Assembly: GCA_024811115.1 (NCBI GenBank)
Contig: JAKOGH010000798.1
Span: forward strand, 62,001-126,000
DNA length: 64,000 bases
Direction of reading: 5' to 3'
Origin: Terana coerulea
Lineage: Eukaryota; Basidiomycota; Agaricomycetes; Polyporales; Phanerochaetaceae
Shown: positions 47,807-59,151 of the stretch, piece after piece
Layout of the letters: every line of letters starts with the position of its first letter
Numbering within the stretch: the stretch's first letter is position 1
Program-made: the position numbers and the translations under genes
Notes under the pieces: generated by a model
What the model was told of the DNA's origin: nothing
What the model saw: the letters and a program-made list of their open reading frames with translations, nothing else
Database searches by the model: none

Positions 47807-49363
47807 ATGTCTTCCGACTCCGCCTCAACGATGAATTTTGCACCCATGTACGTCCTTCATTTATGTACCAGCGACAGCACAGCACTGACACCCTCCCTCA
47901 AGAGCCGGCCCTGTGGTACGTCCTGACGCAGGAGACATGAGCTGCCCATTGACGTCGCGAGCCAGCTTCTCGGAGCGCTTTTCAACTGGGGGCTGTATGG
48001 CACGCTGTCTGTACAAGTTTGTGAGCACGACGGGATTTTTCCTGCATAAAATGCGAGCGCTGACAGCCAGTCTACTCGCAGATCTGTATCATTTGTCTTT
48101 TCCAAAGGACGGCTGGATTACGAAGACGCTGGTTTATGGTGTCTATCTGCTGGATACCGCTCAGACGATTCTGGTGACCAACGATGTCTTCAACTCATAC
48201 GCCAAAAACTTCGGCAGCCTCGAAGGGCTCAACGCCATACAGAACGAGTGGCTTGCAGTACCCATACTTAGCGCTATTGGTTAGTGATGCCAGCCAATCA
48301 CCGTTCGGCTGTCTTAATCCTAACTCTGTGGACTGTAGTGAGCTTTGCCGTGCAAGTGTTCTATGCCTATCGTATCAAGGTTCTATCAGGTTCCATATAC
48401 CTCCCAGTTCTCGTCGTTGCGGTATGTATATACAAATCAAGCCCCAACCGAGTATCCTGACTCCCTGTATAGCTTTCCCTGACACAAGCAGTGGGCGGTA
48501 TCGTTACCGGAATTCAGTCCGTCATCCTCGGAAACTTCAGAGATATCTCCCTCAAAGCGCGAGTGGCGACCAGTGTAGGTGACTCGCAACTTGAGAGCAG
48601 TGCTTGATGAGCTCACGAAAAGGCCCTCTCTCTTCATAGATATGGAGCGCAGGCAGTGCTATCAGTGACGTCGTCATTGCCGTGATGATGGTATATCTGG
48701 TACGATACGGGCTCTCCTCCCGGGTCTCGAGCGAGACTGACTTTGCGTCTGACAGCTTCTTAGGAAGGACACCCGGATTGCTAGAACACATGCCATAATC
48801 ACGAAGCTAGTCCGCCTCATCGTCGAAACAGGCATGCTCACAGGCTCGTACAATATGCCTTATGTGCTCGCGTTGCGCTAAACATCTCCTGGCTGTACAG
48901 CAATCACCGCAACGATGGTCCTCGTCCTTTACATCGGCCTTCCGCAGCATTCATATTTCACTTGCGCTGCAACCATCCTCGCCAAACTCTATTCAAACTC
49001 CCTACTTGTCGTCTTTAACAGCCGCATCCGCATCATCGGCAGCCGCAACGGAACCGATACACAGGGTACTTTGCACACCATGCCTGGCGAGAGTAGCGGC
49101 CATAATAACGCACATCGGCATGTGTCTATCGCGCTCTCGCCTCGCGCGGCTGCTTCTGCGCTCGGGGGTGTTCATATCCGGGAAGAAGTGTGGATGGACT
49201 CTGACACCATTCAGATGGATGACCAGGTATGCTCTATCAACTACAGTGCCAAGCGAGGTTATCCTGATTGCAGTGTAGAAAAAACGCACTGGTCTCTCTC
49301 ATGATACAGGTGCATGAACACCGACAAGATTCGAATTTTGATAGTGGGATGAATTTGTGGTAG
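47807..49363 (+). CDS. DUF6534 multi-pass membrane protein C
   Basis: First of three tandem plus-strand paralogues. The ATG at 47807 gives MSSDSASTMNFAPM, short exon AGPV, then LLGALFNWGLYGTLSVQV. LYHLSFPKDGWITKTLVYG, YLLDTAQTILVTNDVFNSY, FGSLEGLNAIQNEWLAVP, VQVFYAYRIKVLSGSIYLP, SLTQAVGGIVTGIQSVIL and WSAGSAISDVVIAVMMVYL follow in order. RIARTHAIITKLVRLIVET and the DUF6534 block ATILAKLYSNSLLVVFNSR come next. The tail has EEVWMDSDTIQMDDQ directly before a GT-AG intron, then the last exon VHEHRQDSNFDSGMNLW, stop 49361-49363. All joins keep frame. It is the closest relative of gene D in the window, including nearly identical DNA around NSLLVV and RIRIIGSRNG. Confidence 0.88.
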
Positions 49364-50536
49364 CCAATATTTAGCACCGGAACCCGTGTATATCTCTATT
49401 TATGCCATTGTGCGATTATAATATAAAAGCTACTCGATTTATAACAGCTGGTTTATCTCAATTTTTGTACTGGCTTCAACATGCTAGTGCTAAGAGACAC
49501 TGGCTTCAAACTGACATTCTCACTTCCCGGGAATGACTTGCCGGGTCTCTTCGCCGTCGTAGTTTCTATGATCATCGCCGGAGGCGTGAAAATGTTGGTT
49601 AAATTCAACTAAGCATCAGTGTGGCGTACAGAAATTGTCGTGGTGTGCGGATGGGCGTCGAACATAGACGTTGGACCCGTGGCCCCGTGACTCTCTTAGA
49701 CTCCAGGCTGCCTTCAAAAGGATTGGTGGCACGGAATCTGCACCGATACGCTGACATTTCCCGTGCGTTGCAAAACCCGACCGACGTTTTGTCGGCCCGC
49801 CGCTTTCCTTATTTAGTGAGATCATTGGCGCCGTCGGCTTGTCTCATAGGCGCTCAAACAAGGTATCGATTTTACGACTACCATGCCCTTGACAATCGTC
49901 CACCTTACTACCACGCTACGGTACCAGCGATGTTCATCTATCTGTGCTTTATTTAACAATCCTTCCCGCGCACAAGAATGCTCTCTTGCAGGCTTGGTAG
50001 ATGGACAAAAAGGCTTACGCACTTCGTAAGCACGTCTGATTGAGCTGGTCTTGCTGTGAAGAAAAGAGTGAGTACCATAACATTTGTGAGCTTCCATTAG
50101 ATGGACCTGATATATGACAACTACATCTGTTACAGATCGTCTTTACTACAGCTTTACTACCCTCTTCGTTTATGTCTTAAAGCCGCACGAGGGAACTTCT
50201 CATCCACAAAACAACTAAGTGCAGCATTCGTGTTTTGTTTACTTCAGCGACATTCCATGCACGAAATTCACTCTTAGGCGTTTACGAATGTGGGTACCTG
50301 TCTTCGCGAATTAGCACTGGCACTGACCCAAGTAGGCTGTCGACGATGACCATGATCCCGGACCTAGCATAACAGCTTCTCTCTCGGCAGATGCTGATTC
50401 ACCGACATATCTCAGGCCAACATATTGAAAGAAGACTGACACTTTGATTCCGTGTAATGGTGTCACCCACGTGTGTTGATAGGACTTGCTGAGTATATAG
50501 TCGGTGGGCCCAGTCATTGCGCAGATTTGGAACGAC
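49364..50536. other. intergenic between DUF6534 genes C and D
   Basis: Contains the second copy of the shared upstream repeat. Other frames are short and without motifs. Confidence 0.4.
50091..50112 (+). repeat. Upstream repeat, copy 2 (before DUF6534 gene D)
   Basis: cttccattagatggacctga plus two bases; 20 of 22 positions match copy 1 at 47330-47351. It lies 446 bases before the gene D start. Confidence 0.6.
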
Positions 50537-52043
50537 ATGTCCAATGCACCCCCAACGATGGATATTGAAGTCGCAGCTATGTATGCCCATCACTACTCCT
50601 TAGCAAACGGCATGACGCTAACACCCTTATAGAGCCGGTCCTGTGGTATGTTGCCACTCGTTTTGCCTGGATGTCGACTGAGGTGGCAAGCTAGCTTCTT
50701 GGGTCACTTCTCAACTGGGGGCTTTACGGCGCACTGTCCGTCCAAGTCTGTGAGTGCTACTGGCCTGTATTCCAGTGCATTATTATGCTGACTTTTGGCG
50801 TGTTCGTAGACCTGTATTATTTGTCTTTCCCGCAGGATGGCTGGATCCCGAGAACTCTTGTCTATGGCGTCTACGTCTTGGACACAATCCAGACAATTCT
50901 GGTCACCAACGATGTCTTCAATTCATATGCAAAGAATTTTGGAAGCCTCGCTGGGCTCAACGCCATACAGAATGAATGGCTTGCGGTCCCTTTACTTAGT
51001 GCCATAGGTACGCAGCTTATTTTCCGGAATGTTTTTGTTGTTTGACGCTAGTCAATGCAGTGGGCTGCGTCGTACAGTTGTACTATGCATATCGTATCAA
51101 GATTTTATCAGGTTCATCATACCTTTCAATCCCGGTCGTTATCGTATGTGTCTACGAATCAAACATCTCATCAAGTAGTCTGACCTTCAATGCAGCTTTC
51201 CCTGACGCAAGCAGTGGCTGGAATTGTGACCGGCATTCAATGCCTTATTCTTGGGAATTTCACAGACGTCTCTTTGAAAGCACGTGTAGCGACCAGTGTA
51301 TGTTACTGGATATTTGGGAGCCATACTGTGTTGGCTCACGATGCGCCCTTCTCTGTAGATGTGGAGCGCAGGTAGTGCTGTTAACGACGTCGTCATTGCA
51401 GTGATGATGGTATGCCTGGTAAGATCTGAATTGCTTTCCTGTCAATAATGGCCCTCATTTTGCGCCCCGTAGCTTCTGAAGAAGAATACTAGGCTCGCAG
51501 GAACGCATGCGGTAATTATCAAGCTCATCTGTCTCATCATCGAAACCGGTATGCTCACAGGTACGCGTCTTCCACCCGGCCTGTCATGGCGTTGATTGAG
51601 CTCCTACTCCTCAGCGATTACTGCAATAGTCGGCTTCATTCTCTACATCGGTAAACCGCAGTATTCATACTACACCTGCGCCGCAACCATCCTCGCCAAA
51701 CTCTACTCTAACTCCCTACTTGTGGTCCTCAACAGCCGCATCCGCATCATAGGTAGCCGCAATGGAACCACGCTGGGAGGCATACACACACTTTCTGGAC
51801 ACAATAGCGGTCATACTGACGCACCTCGGCATGTGTCTCTCACAATATCACCTCGTGTAGCTGCTTCTACGTTTGGGGGGATCCATGTTCAGGAAGAAGT
51901 GTGGATGGACACCGATACCATCCAGATGGACGTTCAGGTAGGTTCCACGTACCCTGAGGCTTGACTGGCTTGACGCGCTCACTTTCCTTGTGCATCGACA
52001 GAAGAAACGCGCAGATACGATCCCTTGTGTTTCCAGTGCCTAG
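50537..52043 (+). CDS. DUF6534 multi-pass membrane protein D
   Basis: Tandem neighbour of gene C. The ATG at 50537 gives MSNAPPTMDIEVAAM, then AGPV and the first helix with NWGLYGALSVQV. LYYLSFPQDGWIPRTLVYG, YVLDTIQTILVTNDVFNSY, AGLNAIQNEWLAVPLLSAIG, VQLYYAYRIKILSGSSYL and SLTQAVAGIVTGIQCLIL run parallel to gene C. Next come RLAGTHAVIIKLICLIIET and CAATILAKLYSNSLLVVLNSR; FNSR has become LNSR here. The tail EEVWMDTDTIQMDVQ precedes a gtaggt splice site. The last exon KKRADTIPCVSSA ends at 52041-52043; without splicing the frame stops at 51962-51964. A fairly recent duplicate of gene C by protein and DNA similarity. Confidence 0.87.
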
Positions 52044-53015
52044 CAACCTCAGAGACTCGGACTTCGGATGTTTTTACTATCCTGGGCCGCGCACGTTTCG
52101 ACGTGTACACTAGTTCTACTAGTAGCCTCAGAACCTAAGTACCTGAGCTTTCACAGTAATCTTTTGGGGGTGTCTCAACTTGGTGTGCAGCATCGTTTTT
52201 CACAGCCTCCTACTTGCAACTCGTTCACTTGAGGCCCGACCGCGCCTTCAATTCAAGAGTGAGTGCGGCTTAGAGAGATATCAGGGCTTTCAGAGTGCAG
52301 CGGCTATGGGCGTCAGGTGTGTGAATTTTCTCCGGTCTCACGAAGAATCCCAAATCTCACGTACTTGCTCCCGACTATCCCACCGGTACGCCCCCATAAC
52401 CCGTAGGAAATGTCCCATGGGTGCTGCGGCGTCGTGCTTCAGTGCGCTTCGAGTACACTTTCCTCGAAGTCGGAGCTCCGCTTTGATGAGACTGCGACAA
52501 TACATGCTGAACCAGCAAATCGTTCCCTCGGTCAAGCTTTCCCGTCCCACACCGACGCTCAGCCCCAACGTCCTGTGAGAATGTATGTCTTGAAACAAGT
52601 GCTCATCATTCCAGGGACAACAGGGATTCCTGCCCGATGACCTAGGATCGGTGCTGTAGAGTTCAGAGGTGAGTTATGTCCGTCTTGGCTTCTTCAGTTC
52701 TATCACATTACATACTGACAGAGTTCGTATTATGAGCAGTCAGTGAACAGAGCGACCTCTGCTTCGGTCGACCTCTACTTCGGTATCAAACACGAGCCAC
52801 GGTGGCGGTTCGTGGTGAACCACACACCTTCCGTCCGGCTCCTCTAGCGACTCTCGCGACGCGCGGTCTTGGGCTCTGGGCCCGATCAGTGGAGATTATG
52901 GCATTGCCCCAGAGCGTTCGATATTGGTTGAACATAAGAGTGCCGTCCCAGGTAGCCTTGACGACCTTTCCTGTCCGACCACCATAGAACACGCCCTGTG
53001 GGCCTAACGCTGTCA
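52044..53015. other. intergenic
   Basis: Between DUF6534 genes D and E. No coding motif. Carries a short imperfect direct repeat of gcgacctctgcttcggt and tcgacctctacttcggt near 52750-52785. Confidence 0.4.
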
Positions 53016-54529
53016 ATGTCGCTCAACGCGACCGCGTCGACGGATCTGTCACCTGTGTGAGTACCCCAGTTTTCGTGGACTCACCTCTCCTGAATTCTTG
53101 GCTGAATAGAGCGGGACCGTTGGTAAATGACATCTCAAGACCTCAAACTGGCCTTTTGTACTGATCTGTTGCCCAAAGTTGCTGTCTGCCCTTTTCAACT
53201 GGGGTCTTTTCGGGGTGCTTTCGGTGCAGGTCTGTAAGTGTCTGGCTAACGAGGAGCGTTTCTCGGTACGCTAAGGTATGCATGACAGACCTGTATCACT
53301 TGGCATTCTCCCATGACCGGTGGCTGGCAAAAACCCTGGTCTACGGTATCTTCGCCTTGGACGCAGCTCAGACTGTCGTCGTCACGCGAGATGCGTTCAA
53401 TGCCTACGCCACGCATTTTGGGGACATCGACGTGCTCACGTCAATCCAGTTTGAGTGGTTGGCCGTACCGGTCTTCAGTAGCTTGGGTACGATGTCCTCT
53501 CGGTAACGCTTCAAAGTCCTCGTTGCTGACTTCCTTCAACCAAGTGAGCTGCATTGTACAATCGTACTATGCCTACCGTATTTGGTTCCTGTCGGGCTCT
53601 AAGCCTCTCATGTTTGCTATAATCACGGTATGCAGAATTCTGCATCATTGAGGTTTGTCAAGCTAACAAGTCCACTACCGATAGCTTGCTCTGTTGCAGG
53701 CAAGCACGGGCGTTGCGACCGGTGCACGTTCTCATTTAATCGGCAGCTTCAAGCACCTAGCGGCCGGCGAGCACATCACCACTGTGGTAGGTATAACGTT
53801 TATGAACCGCTAGCACACCCATTCACTTGATATAGATCTGGCTTGCGGGAAGCGCGCTATGCGATGCGTGTATCGCCGTTGTCATGTCGTACTTGGTATG
53901 TGCGATTGCTCAATGTGAGTATGCGAGCTGGATTGATGACAATATTTAGCTGTTGAGAAAGGACACGAAATCGGCGCAGACGCACGCTATCATAACGAAG
54001 CTTGTACGCTTGATCGTTGAGACCGGGATGCTGACCGGTATGTTGTTGACTGGAAGGATGGTGGATGTTATTGATGCTTCATCCTAGCAATCTCGGCTTC
54101 ACTGGTGCTCATTTTATACCTGGCCATTCCCAAGCATCAGTATTATAGCCCAGTAGCGACCATCCTCGCGAAACTATACTCGAACTCCATTATGGTTCTC
54201 TTCAATAGCCGCATGACCATAGACGGCGGGAGCAAACGGGCCACTCAGAGTAGGGCCGCTGTTGTATCGGACAGTGACATCCACTCGAGACTATCCACTC
54301 TCTCAAGAAGAGTGATGTCGCCTCGCAAAGCCCCTACTAGTCCGCTGACAAACATCGCTCAAGGCATCCATATCCAAGAGCACGTCTGGGTACACACAGA
54401 TAACATTGAGATGGACGATCAGGTTAGTGAAACTATTCGCCTGACGCAGTTTTTTGCTTACTCGCTACGTTACAGAGGTCCTTTGGCACTGACATCGCAA
54501 AGCAAGCCGGGCTGTCTTACGCGGTATAG
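53016..54529 (+). CDS. DUF6534 multi-pass membrane protein E
   Basis: Third tandem plus-strand copy, more diverged. The ATG at 53016 gives MSLNATASTDLSPV, then AGPL and LSALFNWGLFGVLSVQV. LYHLAFSHDRWLAKTLVYG, FALDAAQTVVVTRDAFNAY, FGDIDVLTSIQFEWLAVP, CIVQSYYAYRIWFLSGSK, LALLQASTGVATGARSHL, WLAGSALCDACIAVVMSYL and SAQTHAIITKLVRLIVETG follow. The DUF6534 block is ATILAKLYSNSIMVLFNSR. The tail is long and basic/Ser-rich (STLSRRVMSPRKAPTSP), then EHVWVHTDNIEMDDQ, an intron, and the last exon RSFGTDIAKQAGLSYAV, stop 54527-54529. All joins are in frame. Confidence 0.87.
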
Positions 54530-54971
54530 GGCTGCGACATGCTGTACGTTGAATACGCCCTGATATTTATCCTATATGTATGGATTCGTCGTTTCATGTC
54601 GTGACTTGAGTATCGAATGTTATTGGCCTCTTGTCGCTGAAGTGTACCCGGAAGATAGATAGATATGAGTCTTACTTAATGGTACTCGATTTCGTTGCTG
54701 CACTATATATTGAAAGGCCTGCCCTAATGCATCCACGTGATCACTACGCGAGGGTCATTATCGAGTCGCGCGTCATTCCCGTGTCACGGACAACAACCAC
54801 GTCTGTTTTGTTTCCCAAACCAATAGTTACCCGCTCTTCGTTTCGTCCCCAATATCCGCAAAGACTAAAGACGCTGCCTCAAGCTAACAGCCAAGCTCAG
54901 TCCAACGAAGAGGAGGTGAAGATTGAACAACTTCAACGTAGACTGCCATCTTGCAAGTTTTGGCCGAGTGT
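54530..54971. other. intergenic
   Basis: Between DUF6534 gene E and TDP1. A plus-strand frame from 54631 runs out of phase past the TDP1 start; no motif supports it. Confidence 0.4.
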
Positions 54972-57706
54972 ATGGATCACGACGGCTTCGACGACGCACA
55001 GCTCGCAGCGTAAGGTTTCCAGACTTTAGGCCACTGGAATGTTAAGTCTTGACATGCATTCTAGTGCCATCGCAGCGAGTCTCCAAGAAACACAAGTCAA
55101 AGCAGCTCCCACTCACAGTCGGAAGGGGCAGCCAGAGATCATAGAGATAGAAGATGACGAGGAAGAGGCCAACATCGCGTCTGATTTACCTGTGGATGAA
55201 GATGAAGCTGCATTCCAAGCAGACCTCGAGCGAGCCGTGAAAGCATCCCAGGCAGAGAGTGTACGGACAGCTCCCACCAGCGTGCCGACAACCCAGGCCT
55301 CAACAAGGGCGAACTCTGTTTCAGTCGAAGGGGGCACCTCTGCACCTGCAAGGCCCAGTAGAGCCTTTTTACTCGATAGGGCGCAAATGGAGCGAGAGCG
55401 CCTGGCAAGACAGCAGCGATTACGGCCGGACGTGGTACACGACGCCAAGCGAACACATGAAGAGGACAACGACAGCGAGGAGGAAGAGGCAGACGTCCGC
55501 AGTGCAAAGAGGCAACGTGTCACTGCTCCTCATCCGTCTGTGCCCCGAGCCAACCTCGCATCCCACAGCTCGCGCACTGCGTCGCCTATCGCTGGCCCAA
55601 GCAGGGCGAAGGCAACCCCCAACGCGGATTCAGGGCAAGGGCTATACTTCGACGGAGAGCTGCGGCAGACGGCGAATAAGCATGTGGGTGCGGCGAAGGA
55701 CACTCGGCCTGTATTCCGGTTGACAGACATTCTTGCTCCAGTGGGTACCTCGTTCACATCGTCGTGGCCACTCTCTGACGGCTCGTTCAGCGGGAAGATA
55801 TAGTTTTCGCCATCGTGTCCGCCTACGTCCTCAATCTGCCTTGGTTTTACCAGTTCTTCAATCCGAAGACACCGGTCGTTGTTGTTACTCAGGATCCCAA
55901 TGGTCAGTCATAGCTCGGCAGCTTCTAGTGTGCTCTAACATCGCACAGGGAATGAAACCATCAAAGAGGTTCTACCTAGTTGGATCAAAACAACGCCGTT
56001 CCTTCGAGGTGGTCGGGGCTGCCAGCATATGAAGGTATATTGGTCTTGACGAATATCCGAGATGACTGTAGGCTGAGACCTGGATTTATAGTTTATGCTC
56101 GTGAGTGGCTCGTGATCAGCTCACAATGTAACACAATTTGACACTATTCGCATTGTTTCAGCTTTTCTACAAGACGGGTCGCCTGCGGATAGTAATCTCA
56201 ACCGCTAACCTTATTGAGTATGACTGGAGAGACATTGAGAACGTTGGTAAACCTTCTCAGTAACTTAACTGGACCAAACGCTGAATCCCTTTCATTCAGA
56301 GTGTCTGGGTCCAAGATGTGCCATTACGTCCGTCACCGGTTAACCACGATGCGAAGGCAAAGGACTTTCCGGCGGCCTTCATGCGAGTACTCAGGGGCGT
56401 AAATGTTGTGCCGGCATTGCTGAACCTGGTGAAGAACGGTGTACGTTTACCAGTCATGTCAATGAACCCGACTATGACTCATCAACTTCCCTAAGCATGA
56501 GAACATTCCCCTCAAACGCATCGAAGAGCTCCGCATGAAATGGGACTTCTCGAAGGTCAAAGTGGTCCTGATCCCGTCATTGGCAGGCAAGCACGACGGA
56601 TGGCCCGAGGTGTGTATCACAAATTCATATCAAAGGATCCGTGATAATAAGCTTTTCCAGGTCATTTTAACGGGACATACAGGGCTAATGAAGGCACTCC
56701 AAGATCTGAATCTGAAGACACCAAAAGATAAGGAGCTTGTATTGGAATGTCAGGTATGCCAGCTCTTGTCATCGTGCTTACTCAATTCGCTGACGCGGTC
56801 GTTTATAGGGCTCCTCCATAGGGACATATAGCACGCAATGGACGAACGAGTTTTACTGGTCTGCCCGAGGCGAATCCGCAGAGAAGTGGTTAGACGACAG
56901 CAAGGCGAAGCGCGCGAAGTTACCGTTCCCGCCGATCAAAATTCTGTTTCCTTCAAAGAAGACGGTACAGGCAAGTGCACTTGGCGAGCAGGTGTGTACA
57001 AGCCCTCGTTTTGAGCACGTTACGGTCTGACTGACGGGGATACCTCAGGGCGGTGGGACGATGTTCTGCAGACGAGCACAGTGGGAGGGCGCAAAGTTCC
57101 CAAGAGAGCTATTCCACGACTCTCGCAGCAAGCGAGGCGGAGTGCTGATGCATTCCAAGGTAACGCATCTCATACACTGGTCGATCATGCATTTGTGCTC
57201 ATGCCGATGGTAGATGATCGTGGGCATTTTCCGTGACACTGGTTTATCCAAGTCCATCCAGCGATTTGACACGCCGTCAGACGCGAGCACGGAAGGCTCG
57301 GACAGTGACGTTGTAGAGGTTCGCGCGGGGTCGGAGACCGCGAACATCGGCTGGGCATATGTCGGCTCGCACAACTTCACGCCGTCTGCATGGGGGACAT
57401 TGTCCGGGTCGGCGTTCCGACCGACGCTCAACGTACGTGCCACCGCATGCATCTAATTTGGGCCTTTGGGCTGACGGAGGACATGGGCAGATCACGAACT
57501 TTGAGCTCGGTGTGCTTATACCGCTGCGCTCGGAGGCGGAGTTGGAGAAGGTATCATGCTGGGAGCGACCACCACGGAAGTACGTGCGTGGGGAAGATCT
57601 GCCATGGGTGTGTCAACATGTGGACTTTAGTTCTTGTTGGATGGCTGACTCACCCGCGCTGTAGATGCAGTCAGAGTCTCCGCATTTTCAAGACGGACAA
57701 GGTTGA
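54972..57706 (+). CDS. TDP1: TDP1, tyrosyl-DNA phosphodiesterase 1, with N-terminal UIM-like motifs
   Basis: Removes topoisomerase I peptides from DNA 3' ends. The ATG at 54972 gives MDHDGFDDAQL and, across the first intron, AAAIAASLQET, a UIM-like motif; a second, DLERAVKASQAES, follows. A disordered Lys/Arg/Glu-rich region contains a bipartite-like KRTHEEDN...AKRQR signal. The catalytic part begins RPVFRLTDILAP. The first HKD motif, QHMKFMLLFYKTGRLRIVIS with TANLIEYDW, needs a 9-base microexon at 56092-56100. The second is LMHSKMIVGIF ... AYVGSHNFTPSAWG. WVQDVPLRPS, PLKRIEELRMKWDFSKVKVV and NFELGVLIPLRSE match the family. The end, LPW then MQSESPHFQDGQG, stops at 57704-57706. No frame errors. 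Confidence 0.94.
56092..56100 (+). other. TDP1: 9-base microexon of TDP1
   Basis: tttatgctc, flanked by tatag before and gtgagt after, encodes FML. It is required to read H-x-K-FMLL, the first HKD motif of TDP1; the flanking exons alone would drop these residues but keep frame. Confidence 0.7.
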
Positions 57707-58333
57707 CCTCGTTTCTACACTGCTGGTTCCAAGCTCTGCATCAATATGATCGTTCTGCCGCCGGTTCTCTTTTCTGCGTCGGAGGTGCCTCACGGAACGC
57801 TGGATCGGCTCGGAGAACCGCAATGTCCTTCTTATACAATGGCTTCTCTTCGTTTGCACGACACTCTCGTTTACGGAATGTTCGACTGCTTCGGCAAGGC
57901 TGTCTAGGCGTCACGGGTCACGGTCACCAGTGTGACCTGTCTGTAGAGGCTCGTTTGCGACCAACACAGCGAGCGCGAGATGGTTGTGCGGACGACAATG
58001 AAAGCAACATTCGCCTGTACATGTATTTGCATAATTTGTTGTGGATATCCTTTGCGGCGGGCGAGCCGTTGGAGACGGTCGTGACTTGAGTGACATGCGG
58101 CGCACCAAACAAGGCCAAACAGCTTTAACGGCGTCGAAAACCCGGCCAACAGCTTTGACTGCAACGGCAACGCCTCGCCAGTTTCTCGTCTTGTTCCGTC
58201 CCTCCTGCGACCTCGGATATAACGCAGACTCATAACGGCCTCACAGTCCCTTCTCTCGCTCGTTTACTACTTGGAATAATCTTTGAACCTACCTCCACCT
58301 CATAATCTGCTCTCGCCCACCGACTTTGTCGAT
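57707..58333. other. intergenic
   Basis: TDP1 3' region and promoter of the Kre9/Knh1-like gene. A 128-codon plus frame at 57703-58089 overlaps the TDP1 end and has no motif. Confidence 0.4.
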
Positions 58334-59151
58334 ATGCACATGTTATCTCTTGTCCCCACTTCCATCCTTACCCTCCTGTTGACTTGGGTGTTACCTGCGG
58401 TGCAAGCCAATTGTGAGCACAACAGCAATTCTCGAGAGGCGAAGAGATACTCATGCATGCATGCTTTACAGACTGGGTCGTCACCCAACCAGCAGCGGGA
58501 GCACAGTGGGCTAATGGCCAAGCGAACCTTGTCACGTGGACGAAAGGTGTAGACGATGGGATAAATGGTGTTGATATCGAGATGTCGAGGTTGAGCCAGG
58601 ATGGAATTATCTTCGTTGCCCGCGATGGTAAGTGTCATTAATCACTGCTTCATGCCTGGGCGGCGTATCAGCTTGGCGGAGACGAGCAAGTATTGGTCAC
58701 ACTTGTGTTTCTTCAACGCTTGTCAGAGCCCCGCTGCAGTCAAAACGACCCCCTTGTCTCAACTGCAGAAGGCTCTTACTGACGCATTTCGGTATCGGCA
58801 GCCCCAACAAGCCCAGGCTCCCTCAACATCTTCCTCCAGGACCTCCCGCCAGCAGACGACTACTTCCTCCTATTCCTCAACTCCACCTCGGGCAACATGT
58901 TCGGCTCTTCGTCGAAGTTTACGGTGGGCAGCACCGCCAACTCTTCCGCGACCACCGACTCCACTGCGCCGACCGTCACGGTCTCCGGCGCGCCAAATCC
59001 CACCGCCGTCTTCGCGACCACCTTCCCGCCAAGCTCAAATGGTGTTGCCGTACCCGGTTGGAGAGCCGTCGAGGGAAGCATCCCTCAAATCATTGCGCTC
59101 GTCGGCGCTATGTCGATGTGCCTCCTCGGAGGGGCCATGACCCTCCTGTAA
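58334..59151 (+). CDS. Kre9/Knh1-like Ser/Thr-rich GPI-anchored protein
   Basis: Small secreted cell-wall protein. The ATG at 58334 gives MHMLSLVPTSILTLLLTWVL, cleavable after PAVQA. After an intron, YWVVTQPAAGAQWANGQANL and VTWTKGVDDGINGVDIEMS match the Kre9/Knh1 N-terminal (Ser-Thr-rich GPI) domain. The last exons give LNIFLQDLPPADDYFLLFLN and SGNMFGSSSKFTVGS. A Ser/Thr/Pro region and a C-terminal hydrophobic tail (ALVGAMSMCLLGGAMTLL) fit a GPI signal, stop at 59149-59151. Many basidiomycetes carry dozens of these genes. A role in wall glucan organisation is a family-level guess. Confidence 0.85.
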
